Assembly (NCBI RefSeq): GCF_018119395.1
Contig: NZ_JAGPWD010000037.1
Span: 1 to 55,860 of the forward strand
Direction: 5' to 3'
DNA: 55,860 nucleotides
DNA from: Massilia sp. ZL223
GTDB taxonomy: Bacteria; Pseudomonadota; Gammaproteobacteria; Burkholderiales; Burkholderiaceae_D
Part shown: piece by piece, positions 24,540-33,343 of the stretch
Position numbering within the stretch: the first letter of the stretch is position 1
Layout: every line of letters starts with the position of its first letter
Notes under the pieces: generated by a model
What the model saw: the letters and a program-made list of their open reading frames with translations, nothing else
What the model was told of the DNA's origin: nothing
The model's database searches: none
Position numbers and translations under genes: made by a program

Positions 24540-25468
24540 TAGTCGTGCAGGCCGCCGAAGCGTTGATAGAAGTCGTCGTCAGCGGCAGGGGTGGCCTCGT
24601 CCTCGTGGCGCAGCATGGCCATGACGTGTTCCTCGGCCCGGGCCCAGGTGAGGCGGTAGATCTTGCGCGCCAGCTCGTAGGCCTCCGATCCCGGCCAGGG
24701 CTGGGGCAGCAGGGCCACCGGCAGCATCGGATCGTGCAGCTGCACCCGGCGGTAGGCGTGCACCAGCAGCGAGCGGATTGCGAAGGCGTTTTGCGGCGTC
24801 ACGTCGGGATTGGTCTCCAGCTGTGCGAGCAGGGGCGCGAAGCTGTCGATGAAATGGCGGTAGCCGTCCACTACGCCGCCCAGGTCCCAGCCGTCGCGCA
24901 CCAGCTGGGGCAGGGGACGCGAGCCCACGCCGGGCAGCTCTCCCGCCTCGCAGGCGAACACCTTGTCCTCGGCGCCGCAGCGCGCCAGGATCTCGCGCAG
25001 GCTGTCGCGGTCGGGCGCGGGATGAGCCATCACACCGGTGGCCAGCATTGCATAGCCCTCCCACTCCAATTCCTTGCGCAGCAGGTTGCGCAGCTCGGTG
25101 TCGATGGTATTGGTGGGCGCCAGCAGGAAGGTCCAGCGGCCGTTCCAGTCCAGCCCCGGGGGCGAATAGATGCGGCGGTTGGCGCGCGCCAGGCGCGGCA
25201 GGGCCTTGGGCTCAAGCGCGTAGCGGCTGCGCCGGCCCTCGCGGCTGGCCACCAGCCAGCCTTCCTGCACCAGGCGGAACACACTGGTGCGCACCAGGCG
25301 GTCGTTCACGCCCAGGGGCGCCATCAGCTCGATCATGCTGCCCAGCCAGAAACCGCCGCCGTGCGGCGCGATCGCGTCGCCGCAGAGGGTCATCACCAGC
25401 GACTTATGGCGCGGGGTGTCCTGGGTGAGGAAGTCGTCGATCCACGCGCCGCTCGAGGGTTGTTTCAT
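24539..25468 (-). CDS. paaX: Phenylacetate-degradation repressor PaaX
   Basis: A 309-aa PaaX-type regulator. In E. coli PaaX represses the paa operon and is released by phenylacetyl-CoA. The N-terminal winged-helix domain (about 20-95) includes GSMIELMAPLGVNDRLVRTS and FRLVQEGWL. The middle and C-terminal parts carry the family blocks SREGRRSRYAL, LLAPTNTI and the late RKIYRLTWARAEEHV. It is divergent from paaA with a 105-bp gap, the expected place for its operator. Its stop overlaps one arm of a large palindrome. Confidence 0.92.
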   Translation of the reverse strand: MKQPSSGAWIDDFLTQDTPRHKSLVMTLCGDAIAPHGGGFWLGSMIELMAPLGVNDRLVRTSVFRLVQEGWLVASREGRRSRYALEPKALPRLARANRRIYSPPGLDWNGRWTFLLAPTNTIDTELRNLLRKELEWEGYAMLATGVMAHPAPDRDSLREILARCGAEDKVFACEAGELPGVGSRPLPQLVRDGWDLGGVVDGYRHFIDSFAPLLAQLETNPDVTPQNAFAIRSLLVHAYRRVQLHDPMLPVALLPQPWPGSEAYELARKIYRLTWARAEEHVMAMLRHEDEATPAADDDFYQRFGGLHD

Positions 25469-25573
25469 GGTTGAGTCATCTTAATCTACCCGGCAATATG
25501 ATTCAAAATTTTTGTGTACATCCGATTTTTTGTATCGTATTATGGATTGGAGAGGTTTGCAACGGAGACAAAC
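25469..25573. promoter_or_regulatory. paaX-paaA control region
   Basis: An AT-rich 105-bp gap. TGATTC at 25499-25504 matches one half of the E. coli PaaX site, but the inverted partner GAATCA is not seen at a suitable distance. TATTAT at 25538-25543 could be a -10 for paaA, without a convincing -35. ACGGAGA before 25574 is the ribosome site. Confidence 0.4.
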
Positions 25574-26557
25574 ATGTACGCACAGATGGTGGAGACCGGC
25601 CTCAAGAAAGTCCAGACCGCAGAGGACATGAGCGCCGAAGAACAGGCTTTCCAGGCTCGCATCGACGCCGGGATCAAGATCGAACCGAAGGACTGGATGC
25701 CGGAAGCGTACCGCAAGACGCTGATTCGGCAGATTTCGCAGCACGCGCACTCGGAAATCGTCGGTCAGTTGCCAGAAGGCAACTGGGTGACCCGCGCGCC
25801 TACGCTCAAGCGCAAGTCGGTGCTGCTGGCCAAGATCCAGGACGAAGCCGGTCACGGCCTCTACCTGTACAGCGCGGCCGAGACCCTGGGCGTCTCGCGC
25901 GACGAGCTGCTGCAGGCCCTGCACTCGGGCAAGGCGAAATACTCGAGTATCTTCAACTACCCAACCCTGAGCTGGGCCGACATGGGCGCCATCGGCTGGC
26001 TGGTGGACGGCTCGGCGATCATCAACCAGATCCCGCTCTGCCGCTGCTCCTACGGCCCGTATTCGCGCGCCATGATCCGCGTCTGCAAGGAAGAGTCCTT
26101 CCACGCGCGCCAGGGCTACGACATCATGATGAGCCTCGCACAAGGGACGCCGGAACAGAAGGCGATGGCCCAGGATGCGCTCAACCGCTGGTGGTGGCCT
26201 TCCCTGATGATGTTCGGGCCGTCGGACGCCGAATCGGTCAACAGCGCGCAGTCGACCGCCTGGCGCATCAAGCTGTTCTCGAACGACGAACTGCGCCAGC
26301 GCATGGTCGACCAGACCGTGCCCCAGGCCGAATACCTGGGCCTGACCATTCCCGACCCGGACCTCAAGTGGAACGAGGAGCGCGGCTCCTACGACTTCGG
26401 CGAGATCGACTGGAGCGAGTTCCACAACGTCCTGAAGGGCAACGGTCCTTGCAACCGCGAGCGCCTGCGCACCCGCGTCAAGGCCTACGAGGATGGCGAA
26501 TGGTTCCGCGACGCCCTGGTCGCGCACGCAGAGAAAAAAGCCAAGAAGGCTGCGTAA
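25574..26557 (+). CDS. paaA: 1,2-phenylacetyl-CoA epoxidase, catalytic subunit A
   Basis: A 327-aa diiron subunit that epoxidises the ring of phenylacetyl-CoA. The iron-binding motifs are visible: DEAGH in AKIQDEAGHGLYLYSAAE, and EESFHARQGYD. NGPCNRERL near the end is also conserved. The start MYAQMVE follows ACGGAGA; an upstream in-frame reading would extend into the promoter. It is the first gene of the paa operon. Confidence 0.96.
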   Translation: MYAQMVETGLKKVQTAEDMSAEEQAFQARIDAGIKIEPKDWMPEAYRKTLIRQISQHAHSEIVGQLPEGNWVTRAPTLKRKSVLLAKIQDEAGHGLYLYSAAETLGVSRDELLQALHSGKAKYSSIFNYPTLSWADMGAIGWLVDGSAIINQIPLCRCSYGPYSRAMIRVCKEESFHARQGYDIMMSLAQGTPEQKAMAQDALNRWWWPSLMMFGPSDAESVNSAQSTAWRIKLFSNDELRQRMVDQTVPQAEYLGLTIPDPDLKWNEERGSYDFGEIDWSEFHNVLKGNGPCNRERLRTRVKAYEDGEWFRDALVAHAEKKAKKAA

Positions 26558-26577
26558 ATCAAAAACGGAGATACAAG

Positions 26578-26862
26578 ATGAGCAAAGAATGGCCACTGTG
26601 GGAAGTCTTCATCCGCAGCCAGCACGGCCTGGCCCACAAGCACGTGGGCAGCCTGCACGCCCCTGACGCCGAAATGGCGATCAACAACGCGCGCGACGTC
26701 TACACCCGCCGCAACGAAGGCGTCTCGATCTGGGTGGTCCGCGCCGCCGACATCGTCGCCAGCAGCCCGTCGGACAAGGAAGCGCTGTTCGAGCCGGCCA
26801 ACAGCAAGGTCTATCGCCACCCGACCTTCTTCCCGATGCCGGAAGAAGTCAAGAACCTGTGA
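26578..26862 (+). CDS. paaB: Phenylacetyl-CoA epoxidase subunit B
   Basis: A 94-aa PaaB, the small bridging subunit needed to assemble the multicomponent monooxygenase. It begins MSKEWPLWEVFIRSQHGL and shows the family blocks HVGSLHAPD and ARDVYTRRNEGVSIWVV. It sits 20 bp after paaA behind CGGAGA and overlaps the paaC start (GTGA). Confidence 0.95.
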   Translation: MSKEWPLWEVFIRSQHGLAHKHVGSLHAPDAEMAINNARDVYTRRNEGVSIWVVRAADIVASSPSDKEALFEPANSKVYRHPTFFPMPEEVKNL

Positions 26863-27623
26863 GCGCTGCCGTGGACGCGAAATTCGAATACCTCCTGCGC
26901 CAGGGCGACAACGCCCTGATCCTGTCGCAGCAGCTGTGCCAGCTGTGCGGCAAGGGTCCGGCGCTGGAAGAAGACATGGCGCTGTCGAACGTGGCGCTCG
27001 ACCTGCTGGGCCAGACCCGCATGTGGCTGACCTATGCCGGTGAACTCGAAGGCAAGGGCCGCGACGAAGACCGCCTGGCCTTCCTGCGCGACGCGCACGA
27101 GTACCGCAACTGCCACCTGGTGGAGCAGCCGAACGGCAGCTACGCCGAGACCATGATGCGCCAGTTCTTCTTCGACACCTGGCATTACTTCCTGATGGAC
27201 GGCCTGACCCGCTCGAGCGACCTGCGCATCCGCGAGATCGCCGAGAAGTCGATCAAGGAAGTGACCTACCACCTGCGCCGCTCTGGCGACCTGGTGGTGC
27301 GCCTGGGCGACGGCACCGACGTCAGCCACGCCAAGATGCAGGCCGCGGCGGACGAGCTGTGGATGTTCAGCGGCGAGATGTTCATCTACGACGCGGTCGA
27401 CAACGCGATGGTGGAAGAGGGCGTCGCGCCGCCGGCCGAGCAGCTGCGCAAGATGTTCCTCGACCACGTCGCGGAAGTCTTCGAGGAAGCGACCCTGAAG
27501 ATGCCGCCGGTCGACGCCTACATGCAGCGCGGCGGCAAGCAGGGACGCCACACGGAACGCCTGGGCTACATCCTGGCCGAGATGCAGTTCCTGCAGCGCG
27601 CCTATCCGGGAGCGCAGTGGTAA
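26859..27623 (+). CDS. paaC: Phenylacetyl-CoA epoxidase structural subunit C
   Basis: A 254-aa PaaC, a ferritin-like partner of PaaA that lost the diiron site and stabilises the complex. Landmarks are LGDNALILSQQ-like QGDNALILSQQLCQLCG, NVALDLLGQTRMWL and FRDTWHYF-like FFDTWHYFLMD. It starts with GTG overlapping the paaB stop by 4 bp, and its TAA overlaps the paaD ATG. Confidence 0.94.
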   Translation: MSAAVDAKFEYLLRQGDNALILSQQLCQLCGKGPALEEDMALSNVALDLLGQTRMWLTYAGELEGKGRDEDRLAFLRDAHEYRNCHLVEQPNGSYAETMMRQFFFDTWHYFLMDGLTRSSDLRIREIAEKSIKEVTYHLRRSGDLVVRLGDGTDVSHAKMQAAADELWMFSGEMFIYDAVDNAMVEEGVAPPAEQLRKMFLDHVAEVFEEATLKMPPVDAYMQRGGKQGRHTERLGYILAEMQFLQRAYPGAQW

Positions 27624-28135
27624 TGGATACCGTGGACACCACCGTCGAACAGGTCTGGAGCTGGCTCGGCGAAGTCGCCGACCCGGAGATCCCGGTCATT
27701 TCGGTGGTGGACCTGGGCATCGTGCGCGATGTCGCGTTCGAGGATGGCGAATGCGTGGTCACGATCACGCCGACCTATTCCGGCTGCCCCGCGATGCAGG
27801 TGATCGCCGACTCCGTGCGCGAGGCGCTGCAGGCCCATGGCCTGGACAAGCTGCGCATCGTCAGCCGCCTGTCGCCCGCCTGGACCACCGACTGGATGAG
27901 CGACGCCGGCAAGGCGGCCCTGAAGGGCTACGGCATCGCCCCACCGGTGCAGCAGGCGATCGACATCAGCGGCCTGCACGCCGGCATCCGCCGCCGCGCC
28001 GCGCCCCAGGTGAACTGTCCGCACTGCGGTTCCCCGCATACCCAATTGACCAGTGAATTCGGCTCGACGCCGTGCAAGGCGCTGTACAAGTGCCTGGACT
28101 GCCGCGAGCCTTTTGACTATTTCAAGTGCCACTAA
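27623..28135 (+). CDS. paaD: Phenylacetyl-CoA epoxidase maturation factor D
   Basis: A 170-aa MIP18/DUF59-family protein thought to help iron-sulfur or diiron assembly of the epoxidase. The N-terminal domain has DPEIPVISVVDLGIVRD and TYSGCPAM, with the conserved Cys. The C-terminal tail is a zinc-ribbon-like segment with CPHC and CLDC pairs. It overlaps paaC by one base (TAATG) and is followed 7 bp later by paaE. Confidence 0.94.
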   Translation: MDTVDTTVEQVWSWLGEVADPEIPVISVVDLGIVRDVAFEDGECVVTITPTYSGCPAMQVIADSVREALQAHGLDKLRIVSRLSPAWTTDWMSDAGKAALKGYGIAPPVQQAIDISGLHAGIRRRAAPQVNCPHCGSPHTQLTSEFGSTPCKALYKCLDCREPFDYFKCH

Positions 28136-28142
28136 GGGCAAC

Positions 28143-29219
28143 ATGAGCAAATTCTATCCACTCACCGTGGCGAAGGTGAAGCACGAGACGCGCGACGCCA
28201 TCGCCGTGACCTTCGACGTGCCGGACGACCTGAAGGAAGCCTTCGCCTACAAGCAGGGCCAGCACCTGACCCTGCGCGCCATGATCGATGGCGAAGATGT
28301 GCGCCGTTCCTATTCGATCTGCTCCGCCGTGCAGGACAATGCCTTGCGCGTGGCGATCAAGCGCTGTTCGGGCGGCCTGTTCTCGAACTGGGCCAACGAA
28401 AGCCTGCAGCCGGGCGTCACCTTGGACGTGATGCCGCCGATGGGCCACTTCAACGTGCCGCTGGAGCCCGAGAGCGCGCGCCACTATCTCGGTTTCGCGG
28501 CCGGCAGCGGCATCACCCCGCTCCTGTCGATCATCAAGACCACCCTGCAGGCCGAGCCGAACAGCCGCTTCACCCTGGTGTACGGCAACCGCGCCTCGTC
28601 GACCGTGATCTTCCGCGACGAGCTGACCGACCTGAAGGACCAGTACATGGACCGCCTGCGCCTGGTCTACGTGATGAGCCGCGAGCAGCAGGACATCGAG
28701 CTGTTCAATGGCCGCATCACGGAAGAGAAGTGCGGACAGTTCCTGAAGCACTGGATCGACATCCGCGACATCGACGTGGCCTTCATCTGCGGGCCTGAAG
28801 ACATGATGCATGGCGTGTCGCGTTCGCTGCAGGAAGCCGGGCTGGCGAAGGAAAAGATCCGCATCGAGCTGTTCGCAGCGAGTATTCCGAAGCACGAGCA
28901 CAAGCCGCGTCATATCGAGGCGGGGGCGAAGCACCAGACCGAAGTGACCGTGATCATGGACGGCAATGCCGCCAGCTTCACGATGGACAAGGACAAGGAA
29001 TCGATCCTGGACGCCGGCCTGCGCGCGGGGATCGACATGCGCTACTCGTGCAAGGGCGGCGTGTGCTCGACTTGCCGCTGCAAGGTGCTGGACGGCGAGG
29101 TCGAGATGGACGTGAATTACGCGCTCGAGGATTACGAAGTGCGGCGCGGGTTTGTGTTGAGCTGCCAGAGCTTCCCCGTCACCGACAAGGTGGTGGTCGA
29201 CTTCGACATCGCCGAATAG
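28143..29219 (+). CDS. paaE: Phenylacetyl-CoA epoxidase reductase subunit E
   Basis: A 358-aa NADPH:ferredoxin-type reductase that feeds electrons to PaaA. The FAD domain (about 1-105) has RSYSICS, and the NAD(P) domain (about 110-240) has AAGSGITPLLS and ICGPEDMM. A plant-type 2Fe-2S domain at the C terminus has CKGGVCSTCRC, with the last Cys in LSCQS. Length matches the family. Confidence 0.95.
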   Translation: MSKFYPLTVAKVKHETRDAIAVTFDVPDDLKEAFAYKQGQHLTLRAMIDGEDVRRSYSICSAVQDNALRVAIKRCSGGLFSNWANESLQPGVTLDVMPPMGHFNVPLEPESARHYLGFAAGSGITPLLSIIKTTLQAEPNSRFTLVYGNRASSTVIFRDELTDLKDQYMDRLRLVYVMSREQQDIELFNGRITEEKCGQFLKHWIDIRDIDVAFICGPEDMMHGVSRSLQEAGLAKEKIRIELFAASIPKHEHKPRHIEAGAKHQTEVTVIMDGNAASFTMDKDKESILDAGLRAGIDMRYSCKGGVCSTCRCKVLDGEVEMDVNYALEDYEVRRGFVLSCQSFPVTDKVVVDFDIAE

Positions 29220-29268
29220 GCCCTGCAACCGCAAAGCCGGAAGATAACAATAAGATTTGGAGACACTC

Positions 29269-30060
29269 ATGACCTACGAATCCATCCAGTTCAAGATCGA
29301 CAACGGCATCGCCGTCCTGACCCTGAACCGCCCCGACCGTCTGAACAGCTTCACCCAGGCCATGCACCTCGAAGTGCGCGATGCGCTCACGAAGCTGCAG
29401 GAAGACAAAACCGCCCGCGTCCTGGTGCTGACCGGCGCCGGCCGGGGCTTCTGCGCCGGCCAGGACCTGAACGACCGCGCCGTCGACCCGGGCGCCCCGA
29501 GCGTCGACCTGGGCGAATCGGTCGAGAAGTTCTACGCCCCCCTGGTCCTGACCTTGAAAAACCTGCCGATGCCGGTCATCTGCGCCGTGAACGGCGTGGC
29601 GGCAGGCGCCGGCGCCAACCTGGCCCTGGCTTGCGACATCGTCCTGGCCGCCAAATCCGCCAGCTTCATCGAAGCCTTCTGCAAGCTGGGCCTGATCCCC
29701 GACACCGGCGGCACCTGGCACCTGCCGCGCCTGATCGGCCCGGCCCGCGCCACGGGTCTCGCCATGCTGGGCGAAAAACTCAGCGCCGAAAAAGCCGAGC
29801 AATGGGGCCTGATCTGGCGCTGCGTCCCCGACGAAGCCCTGATGGACGAAGCCATGGCCATGGCCGAGCACTTCGCCGCCGCCCCGACCAAGGGCCTGGC
29901 CTTCACCAAGAAAGCCTTCCAGGCCAGCTATACGAACTCGCTGGAAGACCAGCTGCAGCTGGAAGCCCGGATGATGCGCGAACTCGGCTATAGCCACGAC
30001 TATCGCGAAGGCGTCGCCGCCTTCATCGGCAAGCGCCCTGCGCACTTCAAGGGAGAGTAA
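29269..30060 (+). CDS. paaG: Epoxyphenylacetyl-CoA isomerase (oxepin-CoA forming)
   Basis: A 263-aa crotonase-fold enzyme. It is PaaG rather than PaaF because of the near-identical blocks GAGRGFCAGQDLNDR, AVNGVAAGAGANLALACDIV, LGLIPDTGGTW and DYREGVAAFIGKR. PaaG converts the ring epoxide to oxepin-CoA and also shifts double bonds in the lower pathway. TTGGAGA precedes the ATG. In many operons paaF stands beside paaG; here it does not. Confidence 0.93.
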   Translation: MTYESIQFKIDNGIAVLTLNRPDRLNSFTQAMHLEVRDALTKLQEDKTARVLVLTGAGRGFCAGQDLNDRAVDPGAPSVDLGESVEKFYAPLVLTLKNLPMPVICAVNGVAAGAGANLALACDIVLAAKSASFIEAFCKLGLIPDTGGTWHLPRLIGPARATGLAMLGEKLSAEKAEQWGLIWRCVPDEALMDEAMAMAEHFAAAPTKGLAFTKKAFQASYTNSLEDQLQLEARMMRELGYSHDYREGVAAFIGKRPAHFKGE

Positions 30061-30062
30061 GG

Positions 30063-31565
30063 ATGCACGCACTTCCGCAAGGCAGCACGGTCGCCGTGAT
30101 CGGCAGCGGGGCCATGGGCTCCGGCATCGCGCAAACGGCGGCGATGGCGGGCCACCAGGTCCTGCTCTACGACACCCGGCTTGATGCCGCCGCCAAGGCG
30201 ATCGAGAGCATCCGCATCGCCTATTCCAAGCTGGTCGAGAAGGGCCGCATGGGTGCGGCCGAATCCGACCTGGCGAGCGAACGCCTGAAAGCCATCGGCT
30301 CGCTGCAGGAAGCGAAGGATGCGGCCCTGGTCGTCGAAGCGATCGTCGAGAACCTGGACGCCAAGCGCTCTCTGTTCACCGAGCTGGAAGGCATCGTCGC
30401 CGACAGCTGCATCCTGGCCACCAACACCTCGTCGATCTCCGTCACCGCGATCGCCGCGCCGCTGCGCCGTCCGGAACGCCTGGTCGGCATGCACTTCTTT
30501 AACCCGGTGCCGCTGATGGCACTGGTCGAGGTAATCAGCGGGCTGGCGACGAGCAAGGAGGTCGCCGACACCGTCTACGCCACGGCTGAGAGCTGGGGCA
30601 AGAACCCGGTCCACGCCAAGTCCACCCCGGGCTTCATCGTCAACCGCGTCGCCCGTCCGTACTACGCCGAAGGCCTGCGCCTGCTGCTCGAGCAGGCCGC
30701 CGACCCGGCCACCCTGGACGCCGTGATGCGCGAGGGCGGCGGTTTCCGCATGGGCCCATTCGAGCTGATGGACCTGATCGGCCACGACGTCAACTTCTCG
30801 GTCACGAATTCCGTCTTCAACGCCTATTTCGGCGACCCGCGTTTCACGCCCTCGATCCTGCAGCAGGAACTGGTCAACGCCGGCTTCCTGGGCCGCAAGA
30901 CCGGCCGCGGCTTCTACCAGTACGGCGAAGGCGCCGCGAAAGCCATGCCGCAAACCGAGGCGGCGCAGCCGCGCCCGGAATCGGTGAGCATCGGCGCCGG
31001 CCCGCTGGCCGAGCGCCTGCGCGCCGCCGGCTTCGCGCAATCGGAAGGTGAAGGCATCCGCTGCGAAGGCGCCGCCGTGCACCTGACCGACGGCCGCAGC
31101 GCCACCCAGCGCGCCCACGACGATGGCCATGCGGACACCGTCCTGGTCGACCTGCTGCTCGACGCCTCCAAGGCCACCCGCGTGGCGCTGGCGCGCGCAG
31201 ACCAGTGCAGCGAAACGGCGTATAACGCCGTGGTCGGCATGTTCCAGGCCGCCGGCTTCGCCGTCACCCGCCTGGACGACGTGCCCGGCATGGCCGTGAT
31301 GCGCACCGTGGCGATGCTCGCCAATGAGGCAGCCGACGCCGTCAACCAGGGCGTGTGCAGCGCCCGCGCCGTCGACACGGCCATGCAGAAGGGCGTGAAC
31401 TACCCGCGCGGCCCGCTGGCCTGGGCGGACAGTGTCGGCCTGCCGCACATCGTGGCGGTGCTGGCCAACCTGGCGGACGTCTACGGCGAGGACCGCTACC
31501 GCGTCTCGCCGCTGCTGCGCCGCAAGCTGGCTGCCGATCCAAGCGGAGCGCGCATCCATGCATAG
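30063..31565 (+). CDS. paaH: 3-hydroxyadipyl-CoA dehydrogenase
   Basis: A 500-aa 3-hydroxyacyl-CoA dehydrogenase. The NAD-binding loop is IGSGAMGSGIAQTAAMAGH at about 12-30, and the catalytic region holds GMHFFNPVPLMALVEVISG. Two C-terminal helical domains follow (about 190-285 and 405-495), giving the tandem arrangement of PaaH. It oxidises 3-hydroxyadipyl-CoA. It starts 2 bp after paaG and overlaps paaI by 8 bp. Confidence 0.94.
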   Translation: MHALPQGSTVAVIGSGAMGSGIAQTAAMAGHQVLLYDTRLDAAAKAIESIRIAYSKLVEKGRMGAAESDLASERLKAIGSLQEAKDAALVVEAIVENLDAKRSLFTELEGIVADSCILATNTSSISVTAIAAPLRRPERLVGMHFFNPVPLMALVEVISGLATSKEVADTVYATAESWGKNPVHAKSTPGFIVNRVARPYYAEGLRLLLEQAADPATLDAVMREGGGFRMGPFELMDLIGHDVNFSVTNSVFNAYFGDPRFTPSILQQELVNAGFLGRKTGRGFYQYGEGAAKAMPQTEAAQPRPESVSIGAGPLAERLRAAGFAQSEGEGIRCEGAAVHLTDGRSATQRAHDDGHADTVLVDLLLDASKATRVALARADQCSETAYNAVVGMFQAAGFAVTRLDDVPGMAVMRTVAMLANEAADAVNQGVCSARAVDTAMQKGVNYPRGPLAWADSVGLPHIVAVLANLADVYGEDRYRVSPLLRRKLAADPSGARIHA

Positions 31566-31995
31566 CAATCCGCAGGCACTGGCCGAGCTGGCCGGCAAGA
31601 TCATGTACGAGCGCGACCCCGCCAGCCAGGCGCTGGGCATGGCGCTCGACGAGATTCGTCCGGGTTACGCGCGCATGTCGATGCGCGTGCGCGGCGACAT
31701 GCTCAACGGCCATGCCACCTGCCACGGCGGCTACATCTTCATGCTGGCGGACAGCGCCTTCGCGTTCGCCTGCAACTCGCACAACTTCAATACCGTGGGC
31801 GCCGGCTGCACCATCGATTACCTGTCCCCAGGCCGCGAAGGCGACCTGCTGGTGGCCGAGGCGGTGGAGCAGGCGCTTGCGGGCAAGACCGGCGTCTACG
31901 ACGTCACCGTGAGCAACGGGGAAGGGCGCCTGGTGGCGCTGTTCCGCGGGAAGTCGCACCGCGTCAGCGGTCACGTGGCCGAGGTCGCCGCCTGA
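31558..31995 (+). CDS. paaI: Acyl-CoA thioesterase PaaI
   Basis: A 145-aa hotdog-fold thioesterase thought to rescue CoA from stalled intermediates. The active-site stretch is ATCHGGYIFMLADSAFAFAC, with the catalytic Asp in LADS. Then come GAGCTIDYLSPGREGDLL and the terminal RGKSHRV. The ATG lies inside the paaH 3' end (8-bp overlap). Confidence 0.94.
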   Translation: MHSNPQALAELAGKIMYERDPASQALGMALDEIRPGYARMSMRVRGDMLNGHATCHGGYIFMLADSAFAFACNSHNFNTVGAGCTIDYLSPGREGDLLVAEAVEQALAGKTGVYDVTVSNGEGRLVALFRGKSHRVSGHVAEVAA

Positions 31996-32016
31996 TTTAA
32001 CGCAAAGGAGGTCGAG

Positions 32017-33330
32017 ATGGTCCAACGTAGTCCCATGCCAGGTGAACTGGAGCCGATCGAACGCGCCAGCCGCGACGAGCTGCAGGCGCTCCAGCTGGAA
32101 CGCCTGAAATGGTCGCTCCGGCACGCGTACGAGAACGTGCCGCACTACCGCGCCGCGTTCGATGCGGCCGGCGTCCATCCCGACGACCTGAAAACGCTGG
32201 CCGACCTGGCGAAGTTCCCCTTCACCGAAAAGAAGACCCTGCGCGACAACTACCCCTTTGGCCTGTTCGCCGTGCCGCGCGAGCAGGTGGTGCGCGTGCA
32301 CGCCTCGTCGGGCACCACCGGCAAGCCAACCGTGGTCGGCTACACCCAGAAGGACATCGACACCTGGGCCGGCGTAGTGGCGCGCTCGATCCGCGCCGCC
32401 GGCGGCCGTCCCGGCGACATGGTGCACATCGCCTACGGCTACGGCCTGTTCACCGGCGGCCTGGGCGCCCACTACGGCGCAGAGCGCCTGGGCTGCACCG
32501 TGGTCCCGATGTCCGGCGGCCAGACCGAGAAGCAGGTGCAGCTGATCTGCGATTTCAAGCCCTCGATCATCATGGTCACGCCGTCCTACATGCTGAACAT
32601 CATCGAGGAATTCCAGCGCCAGGGGATCGACCCGGCCGAGTCCTCGCTGAAGGTCGGCATCTTCGGCGCCGAGCCCTGGACCGACGCCATGCGCCGCGAG
32701 ATCGAGCAGCGCGCCGGCATCGACGCGGTCGACATCTACGGCCTGTCCGAAGTGATGGGCCCGGGCGTGGCCAGCGAATGCATCGAGAGCAAGGACGGCC
32801 CGGTGATCTGGGAAGACCATTTCTATCCCGAGATCATCGACCCCGACACCGGCGAGATACTGCCGGACGGCGAGGAGGGCGAGCTGGTGTTCACCTCGCT
32901 CAGCAAGGAAGCGCTGCCCATCATCCGCTACCGCACCCGCGACCTGACGCGCCTGCTGCCGCCCACTTCGCGCTCCATGCGCCGCATGGGCCGCATCACG
33001 GGCCGCTCGGACGATATGCTGATCATCCGCGGTGTGAACGTGTTCCCCAGCCAGATCGAAGAACTGGTCCTGAAGATGCCGCTGCTGGCGCCTCAGTACC
33101 AGCTGGTGGTGGCGCGCGACGGCCATCTCGACACCCTGGAGGTGCTGGGCGAGCTGCGCGACGCGAGTCTGCCGCAAGACACCGTGGAGTCGCTGTGCCG
33201 CGAACTCCAGCACTGCATCAAAACTTATGTGGGCGTGACTACCCGTGTGACGCTGATGCCTCCGCAAGGCATCGAACGCACGCTCACTGGCAAAGCAAAG
33301 CGTGTCGTCGACAAACGCCCCAAAAATTAA
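32017..33330 (+). CDS. paaK: Phenylacetate-CoA ligase
   Basis: A 437-aa AMP-forming ligase that activates phenylacetate to phenylacetyl-CoA, the entry step. Visible are the P-loop-like HASSGTTGKPTVVGYT, IYGLSEVMGPGVASECIES, and the C-terminal TGRSDDMLIIRGVNVFPSQIEE. AAGGAGG precedes the ATG. Its place inside the operon means that the activating step is induced together with the ring-attacking enzymes. Confidence 0.96.
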   Translation: MVQRSPMPGELEPIERASRDELQALQLERLKWSLRHAYENVPHYRAAFDAAGVHPDDLKTLADLAKFPFTEKKTLRDNYPFGLFAVPREQVVRVHASSGTTGKPTVVGYTQKDIDTWAGVVARSIRAAGGRPGDMVHIAYGYGLFTGGLGAHYGAERLGCTVVPMSGGQTEKQVQLICDFKPSIIMVTPSYMLNIIEEFQRQGIDPAESSLKVGIFGAEPWTDAMRREIEQRAGIDAVDIYGLSEVMGPGVASECIESKDGPVIWEDHFYPEIIDPDTGEILPDGEEGELVFTSLSKEALPIIRYRTRDLTRLLPPTSRSMRRMGRITGRSDDMLIIRGVNVFPSQIEELVLKMPLLAPQYQLVVARDGHLDTLEVLGELRDASLPQDTVESLCRELQHCIKTYVGVTTRVTLMPPQGIERTLTGKAKRVVDKRPKN

Positions 33331-33343
33331 TCCAGGAGATTTC

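Noticed and set aside
25469..25573. A full PaaX operator
   Set aside because: Only one half-site (TGATTC) is visible; the inverted partner is missing, so I list the region as low-confidence control DNA only.
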